Positions 6,543-14,758 of a stretch of 64,000 nucleotides of DNA are shown in pieces. The notes beneath the pieces were generated by a model. The model made no database searches. It was not told the DNA's origin and was given only the letters and a program-made list of their open reading frames with translations. Made by a program: the position numbers and the translations under genes. The stretch is from AP-15 sp963762575 (GTDB lineage Bacteria; Pseudomonadota; Alphaproteobacteria; ATCC43930; CGMCC-115725). The DNA lies in contig CAVXLL010000013.1 of the NCBI GenBank assembly GCA_963762575.1, positions 248,001 to 312,000 of the forward strand, in the 5' to 3' direction. Position 1 is the stretch's first letter. Every line of letters starts with the position of its first letter.

Positions 6543-7937
6543 ATGCGCGGCTGGACGATCGGGATCTCTCGGCGAGGAATCGCCGCTTCCCTCGCCTGCA
6601 TTGCCATGAGCGGCGTTGCTGTCGCCCAGGACATGCAGCCGGCGCCGTCGACGACGGCCGCCATGCCGGCTCCGAACACGGCGGCCGTGCCGCCGGCGGG
6701 ACCGGCAGCGACGCCGGCGCAGCTGCTGACCCAGGCCCAGCTCGATCAGCTGGTCGCGCCGATCGCGCTCTATCCCGACCCGCTGCTCGCCCAGATTCTG
6801 ACGGCCTCGACTTATCCGCTCGAGGTGGTCGAGGCCGCGCGCTGGGTCAACGCTCCGGCGAACCAGGCATTAAAGGGCGATGCGCTGGCCAACGCGCTCC
6901 AGGCGCAGAACTGGGACCCCAGCGTCAAGGCACTGGTGCCGTTCCCGCGGGTTCTGGAGAATATGAGCAACCAACTCCAGTGGACCGAGGAACTCGGCAA
7001 CGTCTTCCTCGCCCAACAGGCTGACGTGATGGCAGCGGTGCAGAGCCTGCGCCACGAAGCGATCGCGGCGGGAACCCTCAAGCAGACGCCGCAATGCCGC
7101 TGTGTGATCCAAACCAGCGGCGAGACTATTTCGATCCTGCCGGCCGAGCCGCAGCAGGTCTGCGTGCCGGTCTACAGCCCCGTCGTGTACGGGGCGTGGC
7201 GCTATCCGGCGTATCCGCCCTTTGCATTCCCGGTTCCGGTCGGGTTCGCGTACGAGCCGGGGTTCTGGATCGGCTTTGGCCCGCCCGTCGAACTGGCGTC
7301 TTTCGGTCCGTTATGGGGCTGGGGTTGGGTCGATTGGGGGCATCACGACATCGCCGTCGATTCCGGCCGTTATGCGCTCGCTTCCGGCGGCCGCCCCGCC
7401 TTTTCGGGCAGTGTATGGGTGCATGACCCCGCCCATCGCGGCGGCGTCGCCTATGCGAACGCGGCGACCAGAGCGCGCTTTGATCCTGCCCGCGTTTCTG
7501 CCCTGACGGCGTCGGCGCGCTCCGGCGCCGCCGGGAGCGCGGCCGCCCGCGGCGGAGCCGGGCGTTTCGGCGCGATGGCTGCGGTCCATGGAGGTGCTGC
7601 CGCATCCCGCGGGGAAGCGGCGTTCCGCGGCGGTGCGGGGTTCCATGGCGTGCCCGCAGCTCATAGCCGAGCGGCGTTCCGCCCTGGCCCGACCGCGTTC
7701 CACAGTGGTCCGGCATTTCACGGCGGCGGTCCGCATGGCGGAGCACCACATTTCGCGATGGCCGGCCCGCATGGCGGCGGTGTGATGGGGGGAGGCCCAC
7801 ATGGTGGCGGCGCCCCGCATTTCGCGATGGGGGCTCCGCATGGCGGTGGCGCGCCGCATGGCGGCGGCCCGCATGGCGGTGGCGCGCCGCACGGCGGTGG
7901 CCCGCATGGCGGCGGGGGAGGCGGACACCACGGCTAA
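6543..7937 (+). CDS. DUF3300 secreted protein with Gly/His-rich C-terminal repeats
   Basis: A 464-residue exported protein. The ATG at 6543 follows CTCGGAGGAAACA, an excellent ribosome-binding site. An N-terminal signal peptide (RRGIAASLACIAMSGVAVAQ) and a proline/alanine linker precede the DUF3300 core at about residues 55-320 (LDQLVAPIALYPDPLLAQIL, YPLEVVEAARWV, VYSPVVYGAWRYPAYPPF, GWGWVDWGHHDI). The last 65 residues are a run of PHGGG/APHGGG units, and such His/Gly tails can bind divalent metals. Function is unknown for the family. Expression under general stress is suggested by the promoter just upstream. The repeats make the 3' end prone to length variation. Confidence 0.85.
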   Translation: MRGWTIGISRRGIAASLACIAMSGVAVAQDMQPAPSTTAAMPAPNTAAVPPAGPAATPAQLLTQAQLDQLVAPIALYPDPLLAQILTASTYPLEVVEAARWVNAPANQALKGDALANALQAQNWDPSVKALVPFPRVLENMSNQLQWTEELGNVFLAQQADVMAAVQSLRHEAIAAGTLKQTPQCRCVIQTSGETISILPAEPQQVCVPVYSPVVYGAWRYPAYPPFAFPVPVGFAYEPGFWIGFGPPVELASFGPLWGWGWVDWGHHDIAVDSGRYALASGGRPAFSGSVWVHDPAHRGGVAYANAATRARFDPARVSALTASARSGAAGSAAARGGAGRFGAMAAVHGGAAASRGEAAFRGGAGFHGVPAAHSRAAFRPGPTAFHSGPAFHGGGPHGGAPHFAMAGPHGGGVMGGGPHGGGAPHFAMGAPHGGGAPHGGGPHGGGAPHGGGPHGGGGGGHHG

Positions 7938-8023
7938 GATGCCGGCTTCGACTACGCGCCGAGCCTTAAGTTTGACTGCGACGGACATACCGATCGGTTG
8001 AACAGCAGTGTAGCAGTAGCAGC

Positions 8024-8054
8024 GTAGGATGGGTTGAGCGCAGCGAAACCCATC
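8024..8054 (+). repeat. REP-like palindrome, left copy flanking the RAYT gene
   Basis: GTAGGATGGGTTGAGCGCAG continuing CGAAACCCATC is an imperfect palindrome with the GTAGG head typical of proteobacterial REPs. An inverted copy (8610-8640) with two or three mismatches sits at the other end of the transposase-like gene. Confidence 0.8.
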
Positions 8055-8076
8055 GGATCGGCCGGCTCGGTGCAGG

Positions 8077-8611
8077 ATGGCAAACTATCGGCGAAATTTC
8101 CTGCCGGGCGGCAATTATATCTTCACGATCAATCTCGCCGATCGCCGGCGCGCACTGCTGATCGACCACATTGACTTATTGCGGGCGGCATTCCGCCAGG
8201 TGCGCGCACGTCATTCCTTTGCGATCGAAGCCGCTGTGGTGTTTGCCGGATCACCTCCACGCGATCTGGACCCTGCCCGATGGCGATGCCGATTTCGCCA
8301 CGCGCTGGCGCCTGATCAAGAGCGGCTTTTCACGTGCTTTGCCGTCGGGTGAACCGATCTCCGCCAGCCGTGCCGCCAAAGCCGAGCGCGGGATCTGGCA
8401 GCGGCGATATTGGGAGCATACGCTGCGCGACGAGGACGATTTTTCGCGGCGCCTCGATTACATTCACTTCAATCCGGTGAAACACGGCCACGCCGTCCGC
8501 GTGCGCGACTGGCCATCTTCCTCGTTTCGCCGCTGGGCGCGCCTCGGCGCCTATCCGCTGGATTGGGCCGGCGATCCCGGCGATGAAATGACCCGGTCCG
8601 GTGAACGATGA
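8077..8611 (+). pseudogene. REP-associated tyrosine transposase (RAYT, TnpA_REP/Y1 family), frameshifted
   Basis: The first frame (from ATG 8077) gives MANYRRNFLPGGNYIFTINL and ARHSFAIEAAVV. The second frame, to 8611, gives LHAIWTLPDGDADFATRWRL, ERGIWQRRYWEHTLRDEDDF and YIHFNPVKHG. Together they make a full RAYT of about 178 residues. An extra T near 8242 (GTGTTTGCC for GTGTTGCC) separates the two parts within the usual LPDHLH metal-binding HUH motif. RAYTs mobilise REP palindromes, and this one lies between inverted REPs, so the locus was a complete REP/RAYT unit. Removing one base would restore the gene. Confidence 0.85.
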
Positions 8612-8640
8612 TGGGTTTCGCGCCGCTCAACCCATCCTAC
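8610..8640 (-). repeat. REP-like palindrome, right (inverted) copy
   Basis: On the minus strand it reads GTAGGATGGGTTGAGCGGCG then CGAAACCCATC, nearly identical to 8024-8054 in opposite orientation. It begins next to the stop codon of the RAYT gene. Confidence 0.8.
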
Positions 8641-8668
8641 TTGCTTGCTTGCTACTTGCTTGCTTGCT
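8639..8668 (+). repeat. Two tandem 15-bp units
   Basis: ACTTGCTTGCTTGCT occurs twice without a gap, and is itself built of TTGC steps. It sits between the right REP and the GIY-YIG gene terminus and looks like slippage. Confidence 0.7.
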
Positions 8669-8670
8669 GC

Positions 8671-9258
8671 TTACGGCGGTTTAATGAATTCGTAGATAGA
8701 CAGTATTTCCTCTCGAGTTACGTTGAACCATTCGGCACCGCCGCCCGTGATCCTCTTGCCGCGCGCCTCCAAGACAGCGTGGATCGCGCGCTCAAGAGCG
8801 CGGCAGTCATTTGTTTTGATCTCAACGTGGAGAACCGGTTTGTCCGGTGTGCCTGTACCAATTTGGGCGGCGATTCGTTGTACTGTTTCTGCCTCCGTGG
8901 AGCCAACCTTTAGCCGGTCCGGATAGCCGCGGTATCCGTAGGCGTAAACGGCGGCCGCGCCCTCACCGATCCGTATTACGTCTGAGCCGTCGACTGCTTC
9001 ATTTACCGTCCGCTGCGCCTGCTCTTCCGTAATTCCAGGATCTTCTGTTGCGTTAGCAGCGATAACTCCACTGACCTCGGCGACGGGATAAGTTTGGCCT
9101 TTACTCACTTGTTCGGCGGTAAAACCGTTGCTCGGCGCCGCAGCGATGTACTTCGCCATCGCTCGAACGAATTTCGTTCGTGTGTCAGGGTCGTCCGATA
9201 GATTGTACTGATTGAGCGCGTATGTGAATTGAGCGCGCTGTCCGGCTAGTGTGGGCAT
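8671..9258 (-). CDS. GIY-YIG superfamily protein (T5orf172 / MUG113-like)
   Basis: 195 residues. The C-terminal half carries a T5orf172-type GIY-YIG pattern: VYAYGYRGYPDRLKVGSTE, a conserved arginine in TVQRIAAQIG, LHVEIKTNDCRALERAIHAV and the terminal GAEWFNVTREEI. The N-terminal 85 residues (YALNQYNLSDDPDTRTKFVR, ITEEQAQRTVNEAVDG) resemble nothing I recognise. GIY-YIG domains cut DNA. In this subfamily they occur in phages, restriction-like genes and orphan loci, so the role is open. Base composition is a little lower in GC than its neighbours and the Shine-Dalgarno is weak. It converges on the broken RAYT. Confidence 0.7.
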   Translation of the reverse strand: MPTLAGQRAQFTYALNQYNLSDDPDTRTKFVRAMAKYIAAAPSNGFTAEQVSKGQTYPVAEVSGVIAANATEDPGITEEQAQRTVNEAVDGSDVIRIGEGAAAVYAYGYRGYPDRLKVGSTEAETVQRIAAQIGTGTPDKPVLHVEIKTNDCRALERAIHAVLEARGKRITGGGAEWFNVTREEILSIYEFIKPP

Positions 9259-9295
9259 TCAAGGTTCTACCGTTCCATATCATTCTTGGACAACG

Positions 9296-9349
9296 GGGGC
9301 CGCCCCTTGCGGGGCGGCCCCTGATGGGATCCCGGATCAAGTCCGGGAT
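9296..9349. repeat. Two strong hairpins; dispersed palindromic repeat or bidirectional terminator
   Basis: GGGGCCGCCCC-TTGC-GGGGCGGCCCC has perfect 11-bp arms (9296-9321). It is followed by ATCCCGGA-TCAAG-TCCGGGAT with 8-bp arms (9329-9349). The second resembles a repeat common in alphaproteobacterial intergenic regions. It lies between the 5' end of the GIY-YIG gene and the 3' end of the lyase gene, so it could end transcription of the latter. Confidence 0.6.
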
Positions 9350-9376
9350 GATTTGTTGGGATTGCGCCGCAACAAA

Positions 9377-11035
9377 TCAGCTGTGCCAGCGGAACGCTTG
9401 CGGCTTGCGGGCGGCGCCTTGCGAGATCACGACGTTGACGAGGGCGGGGCCGCGGTGGTTCATCGCTTCGGCGAGGGCGCCCTTCAGGTCCTTCGGGTCC
9501 TCGACGAAAAAGCCTTTGCCGCCGAAGGCTTCCATCATCCGGTCGTAGCGGGCGCCGTAGATCAGCGAGTTCGGCTTCATGTTGAACATCGGGTTTTCCG
9601 GGATCTCGGGCATGCCGGGGCCGATGCCGCCATTGTTCAACACGACGATCTTGACCGGGAAGTTGTAGCGGACGAGGGTTTCCATCTCCATGCCCGAGAA
9701 GCCGATCGCCGAGTCGCCCGACAGGTGGATGACTGGACGGTCAGGCTCCGCGACGGCGGCGGCGATCGCCTGGCCGAGCCCGACCCCCATCGTGCCGTAA
9801 GTGCCGGCGTTGAGGCAGGAGCGGGCGTTGGCGACATTCAACTGGGTGAGGCCGATATCCATCGTGCCGGCGCCCTCGGCGCTCAGGATCGCGTTTTTCG
9901 GCATCCACGCGGCGACGTCGCGAAGCGCGCGGAAGTAGTTGGCCGGCGCCTCGTCGTCGTGGATCTGCGGCCTGATTGTCGCGGCATTCTCCTCAGCCTT
10001 CTTGGTGATCATCTGGCGCCACGGCGTGTCCTTGGGATGGAACCACTGCCGGCCGGCGAGTGCGGCGTTCAATTGCCCGACGATCGCCTTGCCGTCGCCG
10101 ACCAAGGCCACCTCGGTCGCCTTGTTGTGGCCGATCTCCTCGGGCGCGATGTCGAGCTGGATGACCTTCATGTCCTTGGCGTAGCGCGGCGCCTGGCCGA
10201 AATGGAAGATCCAGTTGAAGCGGGCGCCCATCAGGAACACGACGTCGGCGTTCTGCAACGCCAAGGTGCGCGCCGCCGCAACCGACAGCGGATGGTCGTC
10301 CGGCATCACGCCCTTGCCCATCGGCGAACGCAGGAACGGTATTTGCGTGCGCTCGATAAAGGAGCGGACCTCGTCCTCGGCGCGCGACCAGGCCATGCCC
10401 TTGCCGACGAGGACGAGCGGCCGCTCGGCCTTTTCGAGCAGGTTCAACGCGTCGTCGATGTATTCCTGCGGCGCGACCGAGCGCGGCGGGTCCGGGCATT
10501 TCTGCACCTGGACGATTTTATCCTCGTCGCATTTGCCGGTGATCATGTCGTCGGGAAAATCGAGGTAGGCGGCGCCGGGACGGCCATAGATCGCGTTCCT
10601 GGTCGCCATCTCGACATACCAGGGGATGCGCGCGACGGTATCGATCGCATGCGCGAATTTGCAGAACGGCGAGGCGATCAACACCTGGCGCTCTTCCTGG
10701 AAGGCGCCCATGCCGCCGCGATAGGTCTCCGACGCACCGCCGATCAGGATCATCGGCCAGCAATTCTGCTGTGCGTTCGCGAGGCCGGCGAGGCCGTGCA
10801 CGACACCGGGGCCGGTCACGACGATGCAGGCGCCGGGGCGGCCCTTCAGGTAGCCGTAGGCTTGCGCCGCGTAAGAGGCAGCCTGCTCGTTGCGCATGCC
10901 GATATAGGCGACGCCTTCCTTTTGCGCGGCCGCGGCGATCGGCCCGACGGGAAACCCGACAACTCCGAACAAATGGTCGATGCCCTGCTGTTTGAGGCTC
11001 CTTGCCATCAAGGTGGCGCCGTCGATTTCGCTCAT
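9377..11035 (-). CDS. ThDP-dependent 2-hydroxyacyl-CoA lyase / oxalyl-CoA decarboxylase-like enzyme
   Basis: 552 residues, full length for the family. The N-terminal pyrimidine-binding domain has the catalytic glutamate in MRNEQAASYAAQAYGYLKG. A central domain follows (VLVGKGMAWSRAEDEV). The C-terminal pyrophosphate domain has GDSAIGFSGMEMETLVRYNF ending in VVLNNGGIG, the GDG-x(24-27)-NN cofactor motif. Enzymes of this kind decarboxylate oxalyl-CoA or cleave/condense 2-hydroxyacyl-CoA with formyl-CoA; which one applies here cannot be told. A CoA-transferase partner is not adjacent, but a similar pair is at 29149-32045. A fragment of this gene lies at 5672-6164. Confidence 0.85.
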   Translation of the reverse strand: MSEIDGATLMARSLKQQGIDHLFGVVGFPVGPIAAAAQKEGVAYIGMRNEQAASYAAQAYGYLKGRPGACIVVTGPGVVHGLAGLANAQQNCWPMILIGGASETYRGGMGAFQEERQVLIASPFCKFAHAIDTVARIPWYVEMATRNAIYGRPGAAYLDFPDDMITGKCDEDKIVQVQKCPDPPRSVAPQEYIDDALNLLEKAERPLVLVGKGMAWSRAEDEVRSFIERTQIPFLRSPMGKGVMPDDHPLSVAAARTLALQNADVVFLMGARFNWIFHFGQAPRYAKDMKVIQLDIAPEEIGHNKATEVALVGDGKAIVGQLNAALAGRQWFHPKDTPWRQMITKKAEENAATIRPQIHDDEAPANYFRALRDVAAWMPKNAILSAEGAGTMDIGLTQLNVANARSCLNAGTYGTMGVGLGQAIAAAVAEPDRPVIHLSGDSAIGFSGMEMETLVRYNFPVKIVVLNNGGIGPGMPEIPENPMFNMKPNSLIYGARYDRMMEAFGGKGFFVEDPKDLKGALAEAMNHRGPALVNVVISQGAARKPQAFRWHS

Positions 11036-11263
11036 GCTTTTCCTCCAGTTGGATCGGGCGGACGCTGACCGACGCGCGAGATGCCGTCAAGGCCCGGGGC
11101 CGAAAAAGTCTCCGTCCGCAGATTACGCATTTATGGCTATGGCCGAAAAGGGGTTATCGGACCCGGCCGCTATGCCGCGATCGTCGATCTCGCGGAGATC
11201 AGGTTGAGGCTGACTAACGAGAACGCCAGCGCGCTGTTCGGCGCCGCCAGATCCGTTAGGAGA

Positions 11264-12334
11264 TTATCCCTCGGGGGAGGTTACCTGGATTTCGTCAAGG
11301 CTGGTGTAGCGATAGACGACGACCGACCCGACCCAGGCGGCGATGAACAAGCCGATGATGGCTACGCCGAGCCCGGTGAAGTTACCGTTCAGCGCGCCGA
11401 CGTCATCCCAAAACGCACCTTTTAGCGCAAACTGATCACCCATCAATCCCAGCGTCTCAATGCCCCCAATCAGAACCGCGACCACGACTGACACGAAAGT
11501 TATGGTCAGGTTGTAATACAGCTTGCGAAGAGGCTTGATGAACGCCCAGTCGTAGGCGCCCAGCATAAGAATGCCGTCGGTGGTGTCGATCAGCGACATC
11601 CCCGCGGCGAACAGTGCTGGGAACAGCATTATGGACCAGATCGACAGGCCTTTGGCGGCCGCGGTTGCCGAAACGCCGAGCAGCGCAACCTCGGTCGCGG
11701 TGTCGAACCCGAGCCCGAACAGGAGGCCGAGCGGATACATGTGCCAACTCTCGCTGACGAGCCGGAAGAGCGGGCGGAACAAGCGTGCGAGCAGGCCCCG
11801 GCTGTTGAGCAGGAGATCGAAATCTTCCTCTACGTAGCGCCCGCCCTTGCGCACGTGCTGGAAGGTCCGCCAGACGCCGCGCAGGACGATCAGGTTGACG
11901 GCTGCGATAGCGAACAGGAACAACGCGGAGACGCTGGTGCCGATGACGCTGCCGGCCGCCTTGAACCGGTCGAAGGACCCTGCCAGTGCCGTCGCTGTAA
12001 AGGCCACGCCTGCCGCGGCCAGGATCACGACGGTCGAGTGGCCCATGGCAAAAAATAGGCCGACCCCGACCGGCCGCTTGCCTTCCTGCATAAGCTTGCG
12101 GGTCGCGTTGTCGATCGCCGCAATATGGTCGGCGTCGACCGCGTGACGCAGGCCGAACCCATAGGCCAGCAACGCGGTGCCGAGCAGGACCGGCTGGTCC
12201 CTAAAAACCAGCACCGCCCACGCCCACACGGTCAGATTGGCGAGGATCAGCAGCGCGTAGACGGCAGTGATTTGCCGCCGAAGGGCGGCGGGCTGTCGAA
12301 GGGGTCGGCTCAGCAAGCCGAGCCGGCGGGACAT
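11264..12334 (-). CDS. Nickel/cobalt permease, NiCoT (HoxN/NixA) family
   Basis: A 356-residue inner-membrane protein with about eight hydrophobic segments. The signature LRHAVDADHIAAIDN (HX4DH, histidine near residue 64) in the second segment is the Ni2+/Co2+ selectivity motif. FFAMGHSTVV and LGFDTATEVALLG are the other conserved blocks. It imports nickel or cobalt. cobT (cobalamin) and metal enzymes elsewhere in the window are possible users, but no hydrogenase or urease gene is adjacent. No cobalamin or nickel riboswitch is visible in the 40 bp upstream. It follows a small conserved gene and the DUF4331 gene on the same strand. Confidence 0.9.
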   Translation of the reverse strand: MSRRLGLLSRPLRQPAALRRQITAVYALLILANLTVWAWAVLVFRDQPVLLGTALLAYGFGLRHAVDADHIAAIDNATRKLMQEGKRPVGVGLFFAMGHSTVVILAAAGVAFTATALAGSFDRFKAAGSVIGTSVSALFLFAIAAVNLIVLRGVWRTFQHVRKGGRYVEEDFDLLLNSRGLLARLFRPLFRLVSESWHMYPLGLLFGLGFDTATEVALLGVSATAAAKGLSIWSIMLFPALFAAGMSLIDTTDGILMLGAYDWAFIKPLRKLYYNLTITFVSVVVAVLIGGIETLGLMGDQFALKGAFWDDVGALNGNFTGLGVAIIGLFIAAWVGSVVVYRYTSLDEIQVTSPEG

Positions 12335-12374
12335 GGCATCATTTTCGGCTGTGAGGGGGCTTTCTCACGTAGTA

Positions 12375-12685
12375 TTAACGCCAGTCGACCGTTGCAACCT
12401 CGCCGCCGACGATCGTCACGGCGCCGCTGGGGTTCGGGGCGTTATCCCAAATGTCGTAGTCGCCGGCACGGAGCCCAGGAAAGACCGCCACGAAGACCGG
12501 GCGGTCATTGATTCTCGTTCCAGGACCTCGACATGGACGCGCTTCGCGACGCTCCCCCGTGGGCTGACCTCGATTTCCCGACCGCGCAGCTCGGCATCGG
12601 TGTAAATGACCAGGGCCCCAATGTCCTGCCCAATATCCAGCACAACACTTTCGGAATGGATCCGGTCAGTGTGTTGCTCAGCCAT
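12375..12685 (-). pseudogene. Small conserved protein of unknown function, one-base deletion
   Basis: The ATG at 12685 follows GAGAGGAGATCAAAGCAA, a good ribosome site. The first frame reads ESVVLDIGQDIGALVIYTDA and GREIEVSPRGSVAKRVHVEV. Near 12515 one base is missing. Restoring it gives NDRPVFVAVFPGLRAGDYDI and a C-terminal AVTIVGGEVATVDWR, ending with TAA at 12375. The repaired protein of 103 residues resembles a short beta-rich conserved family that I cannot name. It sits between the DUF4331 gene and the Ni/Co permease, all on one strand. Confidence 0.6.
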
Positions 12686-12746
12686 TTGCTTTGATCTCCT
12701 CTCGGTCGTTCTTACTGAGCGATCGTAAATCGAGCAACCGCTACTG

Positions 12747-14111
12747 CTAACTCGGGTTGTAGAATCCGGCGTATGGTATTCCCAGATAGGGGAAACTCGC
12801 CAAGAACGGGGAGTTGATAGTGCTCGGGTCGAGGCCATCCGTGACCTGGGAGGCAGCCGCGTCCGGGGTGAAAGACGGATCGACCAGAGGGATGGTGGCG
12901 CCGGCGAGGGCGCGCAATTCGATCGTAAAGACGTCGTCGACCACCCGGCGCCCATTGGGAAACCCGGCGAGGTCGCCCCCCAAAATCCCGAGGATGTTCG
13001 GAGTTGTCGCCGGCGGAATGGCCATGTTCAGTCGCAGCAGATCCGCGAGCGTTTGACCCGTGAAATTCTGGAAGCCGGGAATGATGCCCGCCGGGACGCC
13101 GGTGAGAAGAATGGCGACCAAATCGGCTCGGGGTTTGCTATAGGCTGCCAGATCAGGGAAAACTCCGGGATAGACCTCCACCAGCCGTTGTGGGACCTCC
13201 GGCTGCTGCACATACTTGAGGAACTGCTTGTCGTTGCTGGGGGGCTGCGTGTTCCAATAGTCCTTCAGCCCAAGCGGGATAATGACTTCGTTGAACAAGG
13301 GATCGCCGAGCCGCGAAACCTGCGTAAATGGTCCAGCCTCGTCGACCTGCGCATTCGGCAGGAGAATTCTCGCCGTTTGCCGACTCGCTGAAGCATAGAC
13401 GCCGATGACCGCGCGCGGGTCAGTTGCATTCGTGGGAGTGGAGCCATCGCGGGTCAGCATGCTCTTGGGCAGCTGGATGGCCATGGTATGAACGTTGAGC
13501 CGGTTCGTCCCATTAACACCTGGGGCGGCGGCCATGGGATTGATATGCAGATCCTGGAACGGCCGCAAATCGAGGAGGTCGAAAACCGCGCCCAAATCGA
13601 CATAGAACCCTTCGGCACGCTGTCCGGCAAACACCGTTTCACCACTGGGCAAAACGTGGACAGCTTCTTGAGCAAGCGTGTCATAGTCAGGTGTGGAAAA
13701 GGGGCCAATGTTGCAGGGCGGAGAGGCCAACATCTCGGCCAGGACGGCCTTCTGACCATGCTTCACCCGGGTCACTGAATACAACTGGCGCTTATTCCAG
13801 TTCGGATCGTCCAGCGAGCTGATCGGTCCGGTGTTGTACAGAAATGTACCAGGATTTTGCAGCGTGGTCTGAAAGAGGAATTGATAGGTGATGTCGGCGA
13901 TCCCATCCCCGTCATTATCGATGTGGATCTCATAAAGCACATCATCGCCGAACTCATAGAAGTTCGGTCCGCCGGGCGGCCACTCGAGAGGAATGTAATT
14001 GGCGATCAGAGTGACCGTGTTCGGATTGTCTGGGCTCACAAAGGCGTAGACATCGGTGTTATCCGCTACCGGGTCCTTGGAAATTTCGGGGGCTTCACGA
14101 TGGGATGACAT
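12747..14111 (-). CDS. DUF4331 domain protein
   Basis: 454 residues starting MSSHREAPEISKDPVADNTD, the standard opening of DUF4331 proteins. Further blocks are DVYAFVSPDNP, YEIHIDNDGDGIADITYQF, NRLNVHTMAIQLP and GFPNGRRVVDDVFTIELRAL. The ATG at 14111 follows AGGAAAGG at good spacing. Unlike the fragment at 14475-14630 it starts directly at SSHREAP, without a signal peptide, so it is either cytoplasmic or has lost its leader. Function is unknown. The family commonly accompanies ECF sigma/anti-sigma pairs and fasciclin proteins, as it does here. Confidence 0.9.
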   Translation of the reverse strand: MSSHREAPEISKDPVADNTDVYAFVSPDNPNTVTLIANYIPLEWPPGGPNFYEFGDDVLYEIHIDNDGDGIADITYQFLFQTTLQNPGTFLYNTGPISSLDDPNWNKRQLYSVTRVKHGQKAVLAEMLASPPCNIGPFSTPDYDTLAQEAVHVLPSGETVFAGQRAEGFYVDLGAVFDLLDLRPFQDLHINPMAAAPGVNGTNRLNVHTMAIQLPKSMLTRDGSTPTNATDPRAVIGVYASASRQTARILLPNAQVDEAGPFTQVSRLGDPLFNEVIIPLGLKDYWNTQPPSNDKQFLKYVQQPEVPQRLVEVYPGVFPDLAAYSKPRADLVAILLTGVPAGIIPGFQNFTGQTLADLLRLNMAIPPATTPNILGILGGDLAGFPNGRRVVDDVFTIELRALAGATIPLVDPSFTPDAAASQVTDGLDPSTINSPFLASFPYLGIPYAGFYNPS

Positions 14112-14167
14112 ATGTGCACCTTTCCTCTCAGTCTTGCAAACGAGCGGCTGCGCTATTGGCTGAGGCT

Positions 14168-14452
14168 TTATTTGGCGTCCCCGCCCTGGCGGCTTGCCTC
14201 GATGAAGCGCGCAACTATCCGGGGATCGCGGAGGACGATCTGCCGCGCACCCACCATGAGAGTCATCTCGCCCGTGGCAACATTGTTGACATGGACGACC
14301 ATGGAGCCGGTAGACGTGGCGGATAACCGGGGCGCCGCCGCTTCCGGCGATTGGCGAACGGCTGCCAGGGCCGGCATGGCAGGCAGCAAGCTAAGGGCTG
14401 CCGCGCTCACTGGAGTTTGCTGAAGAAACGAGCGTCGGGTCAACTTTGGCAC
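14168..14452 (-). CDS. Small Tat-signal protein of the DUF4331 cluster
   Basis: A 94-residue protein beginning at GTG 14452 after AGGAGAGGAGACCACA. The N-terminus has a twin-arginine motif (TRRSFLQ) followed by a hydrophobic AAALSLLPAMPALA, so it is probably exported folded. The mature part is short: STGSMVVHVNNVATGEMTLM and RQIVLRDPRIVARFIEASR. It lies between a DUF4331 remnant and an intact DUF4331 gene on the same strand and is probably co-transcribed with them. No biochemical role is known to me. Confidence 0.7.
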   Translation of the reverse strand: MPKLTRRSFLQQTPVSAAALSLLPAMPALAAVRQSPEAAAPRLSATSTGSMVVHVNNVATGEMTLMVGARQIVLRDPRIVARFIEASRQGGDAK

Positions 14453-14474
14453 TGTGGTCTCCTCTCCTGGTAAC

Positions 14475-14630
14475 TTAGTTGCTTGGCGTCTTGGTGATCC
14501 CCGGCGCCTCGCGGTGGCTCGAAGCATAGGCGGGGGTAGACACCGCCGCCGCGATCCCCGTTCCGGCCAATCTCTGCGCGATCACTCTGGCCGCGCCGAT
14601 CGATGCCGCGCGTTTCCCACCCATGCTCAT
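14475..14630 (-). pseudogene. N-terminal remnant of a second DUF4331 protein
   Basis: From ATG 14630 (GGAG 6 bp upstream) the frame gives MSMGGKRAASIGAARVIAQR, a signal-peptide-like TGIAAAVSTPAYA, then SSHREAPGITKTPSN and a stop. ASSHREAP-ITKTP is exactly how exported DUF4331 proteins start after signal cleavage, so the remaining 400 or so residues are gone. The intact DUF4331 gene downstream lacks this signal sequence. The two may be remains of one tandem pair reduced by deletion. Confidence 0.75.
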
Positions 14631-14758
14631 GTCCATCTCCGTGTGGTCCAATTCGAAGCCGTCAGGGACGAGTGTTGCAATCATCACCGGCTCCCCAGTA
14701 CTCGGCAAGTTCACGTATCTGTGATCGAATGTTCTCCCGACTGACGCATCGAGCTAGC

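Noticed and set aside
7730..7935. Regular repeats that might suggest a CRISPR-like or satellite array
   Set aside because: They are codon-level PHGGG repeats inside one reading frame, without spacers.
9251..11068. 605-codon plus-strand frame opposite the ThDP lyase gene
   Set aside because: Antisense shadow in GC-rich DNA; Asp/Arg/Val-rich composition and no family resemblance, while the minus strand encodes a complete enzyme.
12334..12400. Possible cobalamin or nickel riboswitch ahead of the Ni/Co permease; likewise ahead of cobT
   Set aside because: Leaders are only 40 and 63 bp and no B12-box-like or multi-stem pattern is visible.
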